DNA of 64,000 nt from contig NZ_POJH01000017.1 of the NCBI RefSeq assembly GCF_002960625.1, positions 62,001 through 126,000 on the forward strand. Reading direction: 5' to 3'. The notes beneath the pieces were generated by a model, which was not told the origin of the DNA, did not search any database, and saw nothing but the letters and a program-made list of their open reading frames with translations. The position numbers and the translations under genes are program-made. Source of the stretch: Streptococcus suis (GTDB taxonomy: Bacteria; Bacillota; Bacilli; Lactobacillales; Streptococcaceae). Within the stretch, counting starts at the first letter, position 1; each line of letters begins with the position of its first letter. Below are positions 23,723 to 33,540 of this stretch, piece by piece.

Positions 23723-24565
23723 ATGAATGAATTTATCCAGAAATATGTTTCTCAGTTTAATGTGGATGCCATCTTGACAGCCTTTGTCAATAAAATCCTT
23801 TCGTTGGTGCTCCTCTTTCTTGCCTTTTATATCATAAAAAAACTTGCTAAGGCATCTGTAAAAAAAGTCTTAGTGCCATCTCTGAAAGTATCCACTCAGG
23901 ACATTGGTCGCCAGAAAACCATCAGCCGTCTAGTGGAGAGTATCCTGAATTATTTGCTCTACTTTATCCTTATCTACTGTATTTTAAGTATCCTTGGTTT
24001 GCCTGTTTCAAGTCTGCTTGCAGGTGCGGGGATTGCGGGGGTAGCTGTTGGCCTGGGGGCGCAAGGTTTTTTGTCAGACCTAGTCAATGGCTTCTTTATC
24101 CTGATAGAGCGACAGTTTGACGTGGGCGATGTGGTCAAGCTGACCAACGGTCCCATTACAATTTCAGGTACCATTGTGAGCATGGGCATTCGGACCACAC
24201 AAGTGAGGGATGCGGATGGGACCCTGCACTTTATCCCCAATCGTAATATCTTGGTCGTGTCCAATCAATCCCGTGGCGATATGCGGGCTCAGGTGGATAT
24301 TCCGCTCAAATTCAATACCGACTTGGAGCAGGTCGGTCGAGTGATTGAGGAAGTCAATCGGAGAGAGGTTAGTCATTTTGATCAGATTACAGGAGTGACA
24401 GTTCTTGGACCACAAAATACGACCAACGGCCAGTTTGTTTACCGTGTCAATCTCTTTGTAGCCCACGGGCAGCAAAGTAGTATTTATCACCAGTTCCTTG
24501 GTTTTTATCAGGAAGCACTACGGCAAGCAGGCATTGACTTGCCAACCACCAGTCTAACCAAATAA
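23723..24565 (+). CDS. Small-conductance mechanosensitive channel, MscS family
   Basis: This is a 280-aa membrane channel that releases solutes during hypo-osmotic shock. It shows the MscS layout: N-terminal membrane helices, then the glycine/alanine-rich pore helix (LLAGAGIAGVAVGLGAQGFLSDLVNGFFILIE, about 95-130), and a soluble beta and C-terminal vestibule domain (GTIVSMGIRTTQVRDADGTLHFIPN). The start at 23723 is the only methionine that keeps the first helix. The promoter position implies leaderless translation. A small DUF4352-like gene follows after 10 bases. Confidence 0.93.
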   Translation: MNEFIQKYVSQFNVDAILTAFVNKILSLVLLFLAFYIIKKLAKASVKKVLVPSLKVSTQDIGRQKTISRLVESILNYLLYFILIYCILSILGLPVSSLLAGAGIAGVAVGLGAQGFLSDLVNGFFILIERQFDVGDVVKLTNGPITISGTIVSMGIRTTQVRDADGTLHFIPNRNILVVSNQSRGDMRAQVDIPLKFNTDLEQVGRVIEEVNRREVSHFDQITGVTVLGPQNTTNGQFVYRVNLFVAHGQQSSIYHQFLGFYQEALRQAGIDLPTTSLTK

Positions 24566-24575
24566 GGAGTTTCAG

Positions 24576-25157
24576 ATGGAAGTGAAAGATTTTGTTGTTG
24601 AAAATGGCCAAATGTATTATAAGAAAAAGCCATTCTTCAAGCAACCATTATTTTGGACCAGTATAGTTGGTTTCCTCCTATCTTTTATTCTAGGTGTGGC
24701 CTGTCTGATTTTGATGATGAGCCCCAGTGTATCAGATACCAGTAGCTATTGGGATACAGAGGGATATTTCGACGATACCATAAGCTATACAGAGTACCAA
24801 GTGGGTGATAGCGTAGATTTTTCCACAGGCTTGCAGATTACGGTGACTTCGATGGGTAAGGATGACAGCCTTGCTCCAGTCGGTGATTTTGGCTATCCTT
24901 ATCTTGTGGAAATGGATGTGAAAAATCCCACAGATGAAGTGGTGTATTTTGATGAGTACCATTTTCAACTAATTGATGATCAAACCTACCTTCCCTATGA
25001 CTTGGATATGCGAACCTACGATGTTAATCTCATGGAGAAAATAAACCCTGGAGAAATGATAAAGGTAAAATTGATCTATGAGGTAGATCAAGAGAGCAGT
25101 GTGGGTTTCATTTATGAAAATGCCATCTGGATAGAGTTAGTCGGAGAAGGAATTTAA
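24576..25157 (+). CDS. Single-pass membrane protein with DUF4352-like extracytoplasmic domain
   Basis: This is a 193-aa protein with a short cytoplasmic N-terminus (VENGQMYYKKKPFFKQP), one membrane helix (FWTSIVGFLLSFILGVACLILMM, about 27-50) and an outer beta-sandwich-like part. The pattern YPYLVEMDVKNPTDEVVYFDEYHFQLID with a later PGE-x-x-KVKLIYEVD resembles the DUF4352 immunoglobulin-like fold. AAGGAG lies at good spacing before the ATG. It is probably co-transcribed with the MscS channel gene and ends at a strong terminator. The function is unknown. Confidence 0.8.
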   Translation: MEVKDFVVENGQMYYKKKPFFKQPLFWTSIVGFLLSFILGVACLILMMSPSVSDTSSYWDTEGYFDDTISYTEYQVGDSVDFSTGLQITVTSMGKDDSLAPVGDFGYPYLVEMDVKNPTDEVVYFDEYHFQLIDDQTYLPYDLDMRTYDVNLMEKINPGEMIKVKLIYEVDQESSVGFIYENAIWIELVGEGI

Positions 25158-25174
25158 TCTTGATCTAGCCAAAT

Positions 25175-25214
25175 AAAAGCCCACGGTAGAATGAATTCTA
25201 CTGTGGGCTTTTTG
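25175..25214. terminator. Bidirectional terminator between the DUF4352-like gene and dhaM
   Basis: AAAAGCCCACGGTAGAAT pairs with ATTCTACTGTGGGCTTTT, giving a long stem flanked by A and T runs on each side. It can end both the plus-strand mscS unit and the minus-strand dhaKLM operon. Confidence 0.9.
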
Positions 25215-25247
25215 GTGTGGTTACCATGTTTTTAGCTAACAATAAAT

Positions 25248-25622
25248 TTATTTTTTAATTTCAAGCTCCTGTAATTGGTCAAGGATGGTATCCAGATCTG
25301 CTCCAGCCTGTAAGAGGGCCGCAGCTGTGTAGCAACCTTCGACGACTGGTACGGTTTGGATAAGAATTTGTTTGTCTGTAAAATCGGCAGCAAGTTCCAT
25401 GTTCATTCGGGCGCTACCTAGGTCGAAAAAGGCAAGGAGGGTATCAGCAGGGTTTGCTTCAACTCGCTCTTGTACGATTTCAAAGCTGGTACCGATGCTA
25501 CCATCTTCTAGTCCGCCACAGTAGGTGATGGGAATATCTTTTGCGACTTCAGATACTAGGTCGATGATTCCCTGGGCCAAATTTTTTGAATGGGATACTA
25601 GTAAGATACCAACTGCTGTCAT
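25248..25622 (-). CDS. dhaM: Dihydroxyacetone kinase phosphotransfer subunit DhaM
   Basis: DhaM takes phosphate from the PTS (HPr) and passes it to the ADP bound to DhaL. The 124-aa protein is the single-domain Gram-positive type, equal to the EIIA-mannose-like domain, with the phosphoryl-accepting histidine in LLVSHSKNLAQG (His11) and GGLEDGSIGTS further on. Its ATG overlaps the TGA of dhaL (ATGA), so translation is coupled. It is the last gene of the dhaK-dhaL-dhaM operon. Confidence 0.94.
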   Translation of the reverse strand: MTAVGILLVSHSKNLAQGIIDLVSEVAKDIPITYCGGLEDGSIGTSFEIVQERVEANPADTLLAFFDLGSARMNMELAADFTDKQILIQTVPVVEGCYTAAALLQAGADLDTILDQLQELEIKK

Positions 25623-26194
25623 AGTCCTGCCTCCAACAAGGCTTCAAAGAGAAGCCCAGACGAGAAAGAACCTGGATCAATGTGACCGATAGAGCGTTCG
25701 CCAACATAGGAAGCTCGCCCTTTGGTCGCAAGGATATCTTTTGTTGCCTGAACGGCCTCATGAATAACCTCTACTGAGAACTGGTTTTCTCTTAGGGCAG
25801 CAATGACAGGGACCCAAACATCCACCATGGTTTTTTCACCCAATTCGGCCTTGCCACGTTTTTGAATCATATCCAAACCTGCTTGTAGCACATCTGCCAA
25901 ATCAGTATCAGTCTGGCTAGACTTGGAAATTCCCATAAAAGCAGAACCATAGAGAGGACCTGAGGCCCCGCCAACCTTACTGAGAAGCTGCATGGCAACC
26001 ACTTTGAAAACCTGGTCAGCACTCTCGTAGTCTTTTTCAGATAGTTCCTGCATGACAGCCGCCATACCTCGAGCCATGTTTCCGCCATGATCTCCATCGC
26101 CAATCGGTGAATCGAGTTGGCTCAAATAATCCTTATTCGTTTGAATTTTTTCGTTGAATTTCTCCATCCATGTCAATGCTGTTTTTGCATCCAT
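25619..26194 (-). CDS. dhaL: Dihydroxyacetone kinase subunit DhaL (ADP-binding)
   Basis: DhaL carries tightly bound ADP that is rephosphorylated by DhaM and then phosphorylates dihydroxyacetone on DhaK. The 191-aa protein shows the nucleotide-Mg motif DSPIGDGDHGGNMARGM (about 34-50) and SGPLYGSAFMG (about 85). I chose ATG 26194 (MDAKTALTW) because TAGGAGAA precedes it by five bases; a longer reading frame begins inside dhaK. It overlaps dhaM by four bases. Confidence 0.94.
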   Translation of the reverse strand: MDAKTALTWMEKFNEKIQTNKDYLSQLDSPIGDGDHGGNMARGMAAVMQELSEKDYESADQVFKVVAMQLLSKVGGASGPLYGSAFMGISKSSQTDTDLADVLQAGLDMIQKRGKAELGEKTMVDVWVPVIAALRENQFSVEVIHEAVQATKDILATKGRASYVGERSIGHIDPGSFSSGLLFEALLEAGL

Positions 26195-26204
26195 AAGCGT
26201 TCTC

Positions 26205-27194
26205 CTACCAAGCGACAACTTCAACAGGAGCCTGTAAAGCGTCTATCCAGCTTGGATCTTCTAGTTTAATCAAAGTCAGTGACAGTCCAGCCATATCAAT
26301 GGATGTCATATAGTTACCGATTTTCTTGTAATCGACAAGAACCCCTTTTTTAGCTAGTAATTGCGCAACGTCGTTGGCAAAAACATATTGCTCCATGAGA
26401 GGAGTTGCTCCAAGACCATTGATAAGGACACCGTAGTGTTCACCATCTTGAATGTCAAAGCCCTCTGCCAATTTCTCAACCAATTCTTCAGCCAATTTTG
26501 CAGATGGTTGTAGTTTTTCTTTCTTATAGCCAGGTTCGCCATGGATACCAACGCCATACTCAAATTCATCTTCTTCAAGGACGAAGCCTGGTTTGCCCAC
26601 TTCTGGAACAGTAGCGCCTGAAAGCGCAAGACCGATAGTCTTGATTTGTGGAACGAGGCGGTCAGCTAATTCTTTAATCTCAGCAAGCGATTTACCAGTT
26701 TCAGCAGCATGACCGAGAATCTTGTGGACAAGGATAGTACCTGCTACGCCACGACGGCCTTGGGTATAGAGGCTGTTTTCCACAGCGATATCATCGTCCA
26801 CAACGACACTAGCCACTTCGATACCTTCCATTTCAGCCAACTCTTGTGCCATTTCAAAGTTCATGATGTCGCCAGAGTAGTTTTTGATGACCATGAAGAC
26901 CCCGGCACCTTCATCAGCTGCCTTAATGGCTTCTAAGATCTGGTCTGGTGTTGGTGAGGTAAATACTGCGCCACACACAGCGGCAGACAACATGCCCTTG
27001 CCGACAAAGCCTGCATGAGAAGGTTCGTGACCAGAACCACCTCCTGAGATGATGCCAACTTTGCCAGTCTTTTCCGCCTTACGGACAATGACCTCAACCC
27101 CCTCTAAACGATCGACAAGGTCATTGTGCATAAAGACAAGGCCTTTCAACATTTCGTCAACGACATGTTCAGGTTGGTTAATGATTTTTTTCAT
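26205..27194 (-). CDS. dhaK: Dihydroxyacetone kinase subunit DhaK (substrate-binding)
   Basis: DhaK binds dihydroxyacetone covalently through a histidine hemiaminal and is the substrate-presenting subunit of the PTS-dependent kinase. The 329-aa protein has GGGSGHEPSHAGFVGKGML near residue 50 and the active-site loop YGVGIHGEPG near residue 218. AAAGGAG lies eight bases before the ATG. It is first in dhaKLM and divergent from the dhaS-dhaQ regulators, with a possible operator between. Confidence 0.95.
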   Translation of the reverse strand: MKKIINQPEHVVDEMLKGLVFMHNDLVDRLEGVEVIVRKAEKTGKVGIISGGGSGHEPSHAGFVGKGMLSAAVCGAVFTSPTPDQILEAIKAADEGAGVFMVIKNYSGDIMNFEMAQELAEMEGIEVASVVVDDDIAVENSLYTQGRRGVAGTILVHKILGHAAETGKSLAEIKELADRLVPQIKTIGLALSGATVPEVGKPGFVLEEDEFEYGVGIHGEPGYKKEKLQPSAKLAEELVEKLAEGFDIQDGEHYGVLINGLGATPLMEQYVFANDVAQLLAKKGVLVDYKKIGNYMTSIDMAGLSLTLIKLEDPSWIDALQAPVEVVAW

Positions 27195-27251
27195 GAGATA
27201 GACTCCTTTGTTTTTTATACTGTTATTATATTTTTAAATAGTTGAAAAAGG

Positions 27252-27279
27252 AAGGGACAAATCCTAGAATGTGTCCCTT
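27252..27279. promoter_or_regulatory. Inverted repeat in the dhaK/dhaS divergent region (candidate DhaS operator)
   Basis: AAGGGACA (27252-27259) and TGTCCCTT (27272-27279) form a perfect 8-bp dyad with a 12-base spacer in the 143-bp region between divergent dhaK and dhaS. TATAAT at 27306-27311 upstream of dhaS and a TATAAT on the minus strand upstream of dhaK flank it. That the DhaS/DhaQ activator binds here is inference. Confidence 0.5.
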
Positions 27280-27337
27280 TTGTTTCTATCAAAAGCATGA
27301 TAGGGTATAATGGAGAGGAAACGAAAGGAAGTGACAT

Positions 27338-27919
27338 ATGCCAACCTCGTTGATTACCAAGAAAAGAATCGCAAAGGCCTTTAAAAGGCAATTATCGCTA
27401 AAATCTTTTGACAAGCTTTCTGTTGTCGATATCATGCAGGAAGCAGGTATCCGTCGTCAAACCTTTTATAATCATTTTTTGGACAAGTATGAGCTACTGG
27501 ATTGGATTTTTGAAACAGAGTTGCAGGAGCAGGTGACAGACAATCTGACCTATATCAGTGGGGTGAAGCTCTTAGATGAACTGCTCTATTACATCGATTG
27601 TAACCAGGTATTTTACAAACACTTGTTTGAAATTGAGGGACAAAATGACTTTGTGACCTATCTGGAAGGCTATTTTAGGGTTCTGATGGAAAAATTATTG
27701 GCGGAATATCAGTCCAAAGAAGGTCGCTATTTTACAAGGCAGGAACAGGAGTTTTTAGTGACCTACCATTCGAGCGCTTGGATTGGTCTGATTAAGAAGG
27801 GGCTAGCTCAATCCCCTTGTGCTATTCATAGCCTGTATGGCCAAATTATCACCTTACTAGAGCAGTCATTTTCTAATCACAATTCGAGGGAGAAGAGGGA
27901 TGGTATTTATAAAAAATAG
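27338..27919 (+). CDS. dhaS: TetR-family activator of the dihydroxyacetone kinase operon
   Basis: This 193-aa protein has an N-terminal TetR helix-turn-helix (KRIAKAFKRQLSLKSFDKLSVVDIMQEAGIRRQTFYNHF, about 8-48), including the typical TFYNHF end, and a helical ligand or partner domain. In Lactococcus lactis DhaS activates dhaKLM together with DhaQ. Here the gene is followed directly by a DhaK-like gene that starts within its last 20 bases, matching that pair. AAAGGAAG precedes the ATG at good spacing. Confidence 0.9.
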   Translation: MPTSLITKKRIAKAFKRQLSLKSFDKLSVVDIMQEAGIRRQTFYNHFLDKYELLDWIFETELQEQVTDNLTYISGVKLLDELLYYIDCNQVFYKHLFEIEGQNDFVTYLEGYFRVLMEKLLAEYQSKEGRYFTRQEQEFLVTYHSSAWIGLIKKGLAQSPCAIHSLYGQIITLLEQSFSNHNSREKRDGIYKK

Positions 27920-28889
27920 ACAGGATAATGTGATTGCGGATTACATTGAAGGATTCTATCGGACAAATAAGTATGTAAAGAAACTTGAACATCAACCTAT
28001 TCTAGTCCAAAAAGAACAGGACAGTCAGCTGGTTCCCATCATCTCAGGCGGTGGTTCTGGGCATGAACCGGCTCATGTTGGTTTCGTCGGCAAAGGAATG
28101 CTGACTGCAGCAGTCTATGGAGAGATTTTTACTCCACCAACTGCCGAAGAAGTCTTGGCAGCCATTCGTGCTGTTCATAAGGGTAAGGGAGTTTTTCTGA
28201 TTGTAAAAAACTTTGAGGCAGATTTAGAAACCTTTGGTCAAGCCATCGCGGAAGCGAGAAAAGAAGGTATAGCTGTGAAATATATTGTATCCCATGACGA
28301 TATCTCAGTCGATACCAAGGATAATTTCCGCATGCGCCACCGTGGGCTGGCGGGGACTATTCTTCTGCATAAGGTTCTTGGGGCTGCAGCTCTCTCTGGT
28401 TACAATTTAGATCAATTGGAACAACTGGGGCTTTCTCTAGCAACAGAGATAGCGACCATTGGTTTTGCGACCAAGTCAGCCTGCTTGCCAGATGTCAGCC
28501 AGCCTTTATTTGATTTGGCGGATGGAGAAATTTCCTATGGAATCGGCATTCATGGAGAGGAAGGTTATCGCACCGTAACCTACGAATCTTCGGAGCAATT
28601 AGCTAATGAAATAGTCAACAAGCTAAAACTGAAATTCCGTTGGAAGGAGGGGGAGGAGTATGTCCTCTTGGTCAACAATCTAGGGAACCTGTCTGAGTTG
28701 GAGCAAGGCATCTTTCTCAATGATTTGTACCAGTTCTTGGAATTAGAAGGCTTGAAACTACCCTATATTAAAACAGGTAAGTTTATGACTAGTTTGGATA
28801 TGGAAGGTATATCTGTCACCCTTTGTCGTGTCAAGGATCCAGTCTGGCTAGACTTCTTGCAGGCTCCGACAGAAGCTGCGGCCTGGTAA
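27900..28889 (+). CDS. dhaQ: DhaK-like co-activator DhaQ
   Basis: This is a 329-aa paralogue of DhaK encoded next to the TetR-type activator. It keeps the DhaK fold motifs GGGSGHEPAHVGFVGKGML and the dihydroxyacetone-binding histidine in YGIGIHGEEGY near residue 218, but lies outside the kinase operon. In Lactococcus DhaQ binds dihydroxyacetone covalently and then complexes with DhaS to switch on dhaKLM; the same sensor role is inferred here. The ATG at 27900 overlaps the end of dhaS, with GAGGGAGAAGAGG upstream. A terminator follows. Confidence 0.9.
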   Translation: MVFIKNRQDNVIADYIEGFYRTNKYVKKLEHQPILVQKEQDSQLVPIISGGGSGHEPAHVGFVGKGMLTAAVYGEIFTPPTAEEVLAAIRAVHKGKGVFLIVKNFEADLETFGQAIAEARKEGIAVKYIVSHDDISVDTKDNFRMRHRGLAGTILLHKVLGAAALSGYNLDQLEQLGLSLATEIATIGFATKSACLPDVSQPLFDLADGEISYGIGIHGEEGYRTVTYESSEQLANEIVNKLKLKFRWKEGEEYVLLVNNLGNLSELEQGIFLNDLYQFLELEGLKLPYIKTGKFMTSLDMEGISVTLCRVKDPVWLDFLQAPTEAAAW

Positions 28890-28907
28890 GTTAAGTATCA
28901 AATGATG

Positions 28908-28938
28908 AACCTCTTTTGGAATGCCAAAGAGGTTTTTT
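28908..28938 (+). terminator. Terminator after dhaQ
   Basis: AACCTCTTTTGG pairs with CCAAAGAGGTT across a 4-base loop (one bulge) and is followed by TTTTTTCTC. Confidence 0.85.
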
Positions 28939-29005
28939 CTCTCTCCCAAGAAAATTTCCTCCATTTATGGTAAAATGTTTCTAACGAACTACAAAGGAAA
29001 AGGTC

Positions 29006-32000
29006 ATGTCAGATAAGTTTCAGCTCTTGCTTCAACAAATCGGGATGCCTCTTGATGCACAGCAATCAGGGGCTTTTTCGACTGCAACGATTGAGAAAGT
29101 GGTCTTGCACAAGGTCAGCAAACTCTGGGAATTTACCTTCCGCTTTGAAAAGCCCTTGCCACTGATGGAGTATAGACTTTTCAAGGCTCGTTTGGCGACA
29201 GAGTTTGAAAAGGTGGGAAATAAGATTCAATTTTCTATCGTCAGTGATGCGGAAAGTTTTGAAGCGGGCTTAGTAGAGGCCTATTATCCAGAAGCTTTTA
29301 CGGAAGATTTGTGCCAGAGTGCAGGTTTCAAGGCTCTGTTTCAATCTTTGGAGGTTGTTTATCGGGAGAATACCCTGTGGATAAAGGGTCCTGAAACCAT
29401 TGACACCGTTCATTTTCGGAAGAATCATCTGCCAAACCTTGTGGAACAATACAAGCGATTTGGTTTTGGCAATCTTGCGGTGGACATTGAAGTTTGCCAG
29501 GAGATGACGCAGCAGCAGGCTGCGGCCTTCCATGCGCAGAATGAGGAAATTTACCAGCAGGCCAATGAGGAAAATCTGGCGGCCCTGGAACAACTGGCGC
29601 AAATGGCGCCACCACCAGAGGCAGCTCAGCCATTTGTCCCAGAATATAAGAAAAATCGTCCTGCCAAGGTCAATATTGAAAAGGCTGAGATTACGCCTAT
29701 GATTGAGGTGGATAGCGAGGAGAATCGGATTGTCTTTGAGGGTCTGGTCTTTGAGGTCGAGCAGAAGACGACCAAGACGGGGCGTGTCATTATCAACTTT
29801 AAGATGACCGACTACACTTCGTCCTTTACCTTGCAGAAATGGGCTAAGAATGAGGAAGAGGCCCAGAAGTTTGATATGATCAAAAAGGGCAACTGGCTGC
29901 GGGTGCGTGGAAATGTGGAGACCAATAATTTCACCCGTGATTTGACTATGAATGTCCAGGAGGTCCAGGAGGTCAAGAAGGAAATCCGTAAGGATCTCAT
30001 GCCTGAGGGGGAGAAGCGGGTCGAGTTTCATGCCCATACCAACATGTCCACTATGGATGCCCTGCCTGCCGTTGAAGACTTGGTGGCGCGTGCTGCGGCT
30101 TGGGGACACAAGGCGGTGGCCATTACAGACCACGGCAATGTTCAATCCTTCCCCCATGGCTACCATGCTGCTCGTAAGGCTGGTATTAAGCCCCTCTTTG
30201 GGATGGAAGCCAATATTGTTGAGGACTCAGTTCCCATTGTTTACAATGAAGCGGATATGGTTCTATCTGACGCGACCTATGTGGTCTTTGACGTGGAAAC
30301 GACCGGTCTTTCTGCGGTCAACAATGCCCTCATTCAGATTGCAGCATCTAAGATGCACAAGGGCAATATCATTGCAGAATTTGATGAATTTATCGATCCA
30401 GGTCACCCGCTCAGTAAATTTACGACTGAACTGACAGGGATTACGGATGAGCATGTGCGTGGTTCCAAGCCTTTGGAGCAAGTTCTGCGGGAGTTTCAGG
30501 ACTTCTGCCAGGATTCCATCATGGTTGCCCACAACGCGACCTTTGACGTTGGTTTCATGAATGTCAACTACGAGCGAGCTGGCTTGCCGATCATTACCCA
30601 ACCGGTCATCGATACGCTAGAATTTGCCCGTAATCTTTATCCAGACTACAAGCGGCACGGTTTGGCAGCCTTGACCAAGCGATTTGGCGTTGCTCTGGAG
30701 CATCACCACATGGCCAATTACGATGCGGAGGCCACTGGTCGCCTGCTCTTTATCTTCCTAAAAGAAGCCTTGGAGAAGCACAATCTGACCAATCTCAACC
30801 AGCTCAATACAGAATTGGTGGCGGAGGATTCTTATAAGAAGGCCCGTGTCAAACACGCTACGCTCTATGTGGTCAATCAGGTTGGTTTGAAAAATATCTT
30901 CAAGCTGGTTTCCCTGTCCAATACCAAGTATTTTGAGGGAGTTCCTCGCATTCCCAGAACGGTTTTGGATGCCCACCGAGAAGGCTTGATACTAGGAACA
31001 GCTTGCCAGGAGGGTGAGGTTTTTGATGACCTGCTTTCTAAGGGCATGGATGATGCGGTTAAGACAGCGGGCTATTATGATTTTATCGAGGTCATGCCTC
31101 CAGCTCTCTACGCTCCTATGATTGCCAAGGAGCAATTCAAGGACATGGCAGAGATTGAAGAAACCATCAAGCAGTTGATTGAGGTAGGGCGTAGGGCAGG
31201 TTTGCCAGTTTTGGCGACTGGAAATGTCCACTATATTGACCCTGAGGAAGAGATTTATCGGGAAATCATTGTCCGTGCTCTAGGTCAAGGGGCACCGATT
31301 AACTGGACCATTGGAAATGGTGAGAATGCCCAGCCAGCGCCTCTGCCAAAGGCTCACTTTAGAACGACCAGCGAGATGTTGGACGAGTTTGCCTTCTTGG
31401 GTGAAAGTCTGGCCCGTGAGATTGTCATCACCAATCCAAATGCTATGCTGGACCGGTTTGAAGATGTTCAGGTGGTCAAGTCGGACCTCTATACGCCTTA
31501 TATCGAAAAGGCCGAGGAAACGGTTGCGGAATTGACCTATCAAAAAGCCTTTGAAATTTATGGTAATCCTCTGCCGGATATTATTGACCTGCGGATTGAA
31601 AAAGAACTGACGTCCATTCTGGGTAATGGCTTCGCCGTGATTTATCTGGCTTCGCAGATGTTGGTGCAACGGTCAAATGAACGAGGCTATCTGGTTGGTT
31701 CACGGGGGTCTGTTGGCTCCAGTTTCGTGGCAACTATGATTGGGATTACCGAAGTAAACCCCATGCCTCCTCACTATGTCTGTCCAAATTGCCAACACAG
31801 TGAATTTATCACAGACGGCTCCTACGGTTCCGGTTTTGACCTGCCAGACAAGGACTGTGAAGAATGCGGCACCAAGTATAAAAAAGATGGTCAGGACATT
31901 CCCTTTGAAACCTTCCTTGGTTTCGATGGAGACAAGGTTCCTGATATTGACTTGAACTTCTCAGGGGATGACCAACCGTCTGCCCACTTGGACGTACGGG

Positions 32001-33397
32001 ATATTTTTGGTGAGGAAAATGCCTTCCGTGCAGGAACGGTAGGTACGGTGGCGGCCAAGACGGCCTATGGTTTTGTTCGAGGCTATGAGCGGGATTACGG
32101 CAAATTCTACCGTGATGTAGAAGTGGAACGTTTGGCTGCTGGTGCGGCTGGGGTCAAACGGACGACTGGTCAGCACCCAGGAGGAATTATCGTATTCCCT
32201 GACTACATGGATGTCTATGACTTTACGCCTGTCCAATATCCTGCCGATGATGTGACGGCCAACTGGCAGACCACCCACTTTAACTTCCATGATATTGATG
32301 AGAACGTCCTGAAGCTCGATGTCCTGGGACACGATGATCCGACCATGGTCCGCAAGTTGCAGGACTTGTCGGGCATTGATCCGCAGACCATTCCTGCCGA
32401 TGATAAGGGGGTTATGGCCCTTTTCTCAGGTACGGAAATTCTGGGAGTTACCCCAGAGCAGATTGGGACACCGACAGGTATGCTAGGCATTCCGGAATTT
32501 GGGACCAACTTTGTACGGGGAATGGTGGAGGAAACCAAGCCGACCACCTTTGCGGAACTTTTACAGCTGTCTGGTCTTTCCCACGGTACAGACGTTTGGT
32601 TGGGCAATGCTCAGGACTTGATTAAGGCAGGAATTGCAGACCTATCCACCGTTATCGGTTGTCGGGATGACATCATGGTTTATCTCATGCACGCAGGTTT
32701 ACCACCCAAGATGGCCTTTAACATCATGGAGCGGGTGCGGAAAGGTATGTGGCTCAAGATTTCTGAGGAAGAGAGAAATGGCTATATCCAAGCAATGAAG
32801 GATAACAAGGTGCCAGACTGGTACATCGAATCCTGTGGAAAAATCAAGTACATGTTCCCTAAAGCCCACGCGGCTGCCTATGTTATGATGGCCTTGCGGG
32901 TTGCCTACTTCAAGGTTCATTATCCAATCTACTACTACTGTGCCTATTTCTCCATTCGTGCCAAGGCCTTTGATTTAGCAACCATGTCCGGTGGTCTGGA
33001 TCGGGTCAAGGCCAAGATGGAAGAAATTGCCCTCAAGAAGAAGAATAATGAAGCCTCAAACGTTGAGCAGGATCTCTATACCACACTTGAATTGGTCAAT
33101 GAGATGCTGGAACGAGGCTTCAAGTTCGGCAAGTTGGACCTCTATAAGTCCCATGCGACCGACTTCTTGATTGAAGACGATACACTTATCCCACCATTCG
33201 TTGCTATGGATGGCCTGGGAGAGAACGTTGCCAAGCAGGTGGTGGCGGCGCGTGCAGAGGGAGAATTCCTCTCCAAGACAGAACTCCGTAAGCGTGGTGG
33301 TCTATCCAGCACCCTCGTTGAAAAAATGGATGAGATGGGTATTCTGGGCAAAATGCCAGAAGATAACCAGCTCAGTCTCTTTGATGATTTGTTTTAA
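29006..33397 (+). CDS. polC: DNA polymerase III alpha subunit, Gram-positive type PolC
   Basis: PolC is the main replicative polymerase of low-GC Gram-positives with built-in proofreading. The 1463-aa protein has an N-terminal region, an OB-fold segment (about 240-330), and a PHP domain start ([14 protein letters not shown], about 338). A DEDD 3'-5' exonuclease inserted in the PHP domain begins [10 protein letters not shown] (about 428) with later [11 protein letters not shown] and a YDAEATGRL. The polymerase core has [14 protein letters not shown] (about 897), a zinc cluster CPNCQHS ... CEECG (about 926-955) and PDIDLNFSG (about 979). AAAGGAAAAGG precedes the ATG. It is monocistronic with its own terminator. 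Confidence 0.98.
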   Translation: MSDKFQLLLQQIGMPLDAQQSGAFSTATIEKVVLHKVSKLWEFTFRFEKPLPLMEYRLFKARLATEFEKVGNKIQFSIVSDAESFEAGLVEAYYPEAFTEDLCQSAGFKALFQSLEVVYRENTLWIKGPETIDTVHFRKNHLPNLVEQYKRFGFGNLAVDIEVCQEMTQQQAAAFHAQNEEIYQQANEENLAALEQLAQMAPPPEAAQPFVPEYKKNRPAKVNIEKAEITPMIEVDSEENRIVFEGLVFEVEQKTTKTGRVIINFKMTDYTSSFTLQKWAKNEEEAQKFDMIKKGNWLRVRGNVETNNFTRDLTMNVQEVQEVKKEIRKDLMPEGEKRVEFHAHTNMSTMDALPAVEDLVARAAAWGHKAVAITDHGNVQSFPHGYHAARKAGIKPLFGMEANIVEDSVPIVYNEADMVLSDATYVVFDVETTGLSAVNNALIQIAASKMHKGNIIAEFDEFIDPGHPLSKFTTELTGITDEHVRGSKPLEQVLREFQDFCQDSIMVAHNATFDVGFMNVNYERAGLPIITQPVIDTLEFARNLYPDYKRHGLAALTKRFGVALEHHHMANYDAEATGRLLFIFLKEALEKHNLTNLNQLNTELVAEDSYKKARVKHATLYVVNQVGLKNIFKLVSLSNTKYFEGVPRIPRTVLDAHREGLILGTACQEGEVFDDLLSKGMDDAVKTAGYYDFIEVMPPALYAPMIAKEQFKDMAEIEETIKQLIEVGRRAGLPVLATGNVHYIDPEEEIYREIIVRALGQGAPINWTIGNGENAQPAPLPKAHFRTTSEMLDEFAFLGESLAREIVITNPNAMLDRFEDVQVVKSDLYTPYIEKAEETVAELTYQKAFEIYGNPLPDIIDLRIEKELTSILGNGFAVIYLASQMLVQRSNERGYLVGSRGSVGSSFVATMIGITEVNPMPPHYVCPNCQHSEFITDGSYGSGFDLPDKDCEECGTKYKKDGQDIPFETFLGFDGDKVPDIDLNFSGDDQPSAHLDVRDIFGEENAFRAGTVGTVAAKTAYGFVRGYERDYGKFYRDVEVERLAAGAAGVKRTTGQHPGGIIVFPDYMDVYDFTPVQYPADDVTANWQTTHFNFHDIDENVLKLDVLGHDDPTMVRKLQDLSGIDPQTIPADDKGVMALFSGTEILGVTPEQIGTPTGMLGIPEFGTNFVRGMVEETKPTTFAELLQLSGLSHGTDVWLGNAQDLIKAGIADLSTVIGCRDDIMVYLMHAGLPPKMAFNIMERVRKGMWLKISEEERNGYIQAMKDNKVPDWYIESCGKIKYMFPKAHAAAYVMMALRVAYFKVHYPIYYYCAYFSIRAKAFDLATMSGGLDRVKAKMEEIALKKKNNEASNVEQDLYTTLELVNEMLERGFKFGKLDLYKSHATDFLIEDDTLIPPFVAMDGLGENVAKQVVAARAEGEFLSKTELRKRGGLSSTLVEKMDEMGILGKMPEDNQLSLFDDLF

Positions 33398-33402
33398 ACC
33401 TG

Positions 33403-33436
33403 TTCACTGTTTCTTTTGGAAGCAGTGAATTTTTTT
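33403..33436 (+). terminator. Terminator of polC
   Basis: TTCACTGTTTC and GGAAGCAGTGAA form a stem around TTTT, followed by T7. Confidence 0.87.
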
Positions 33437-33456
33437 ATAAAAAGAAGCCAAAACTC

Positions 33457-33485
33457 TTGACTAATGTTTTTGATAGGTATATAAT
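33457..33485 (+). promoter_or_regulatory. Sigma-A promoter of the nitroreductase gene
   Basis: TTGACT (33457-33462) and TATAAT (33480-33485) are separated by exactly 17 bases. Confidence 0.82.
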
Positions 33486-33487
33486 CT

Positions 33488-33515
33488 CTACATAGTGATA
33501 AAAACTACTATGTAG
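33488..33515. promoter_or_regulatory. Dyad at the transcription start of the nitroreductase gene (candidate operator)
   Basis: CTACATAG (33488-33495) and CTATGTAG (33508-33515) are perfect inverted repeats just downstream of the -10 box, where a bound repressor would block initiation. The right half also sits in a local palindrome ACTACTATGTAGT. The cognate regulator is not identifiable from this window. Confidence 0.55.
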
Positions 33516-33540
33516 TAACAATAAGAAAAGAGGAAACTAT

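Noticed and set aside
29270-30166. 298-codon open frame on the minus strand inside polC
   Set aside because: It lies wholly within the strongly supported PolC coding frame, has no ribosome-binding site and no recognisable protein features.
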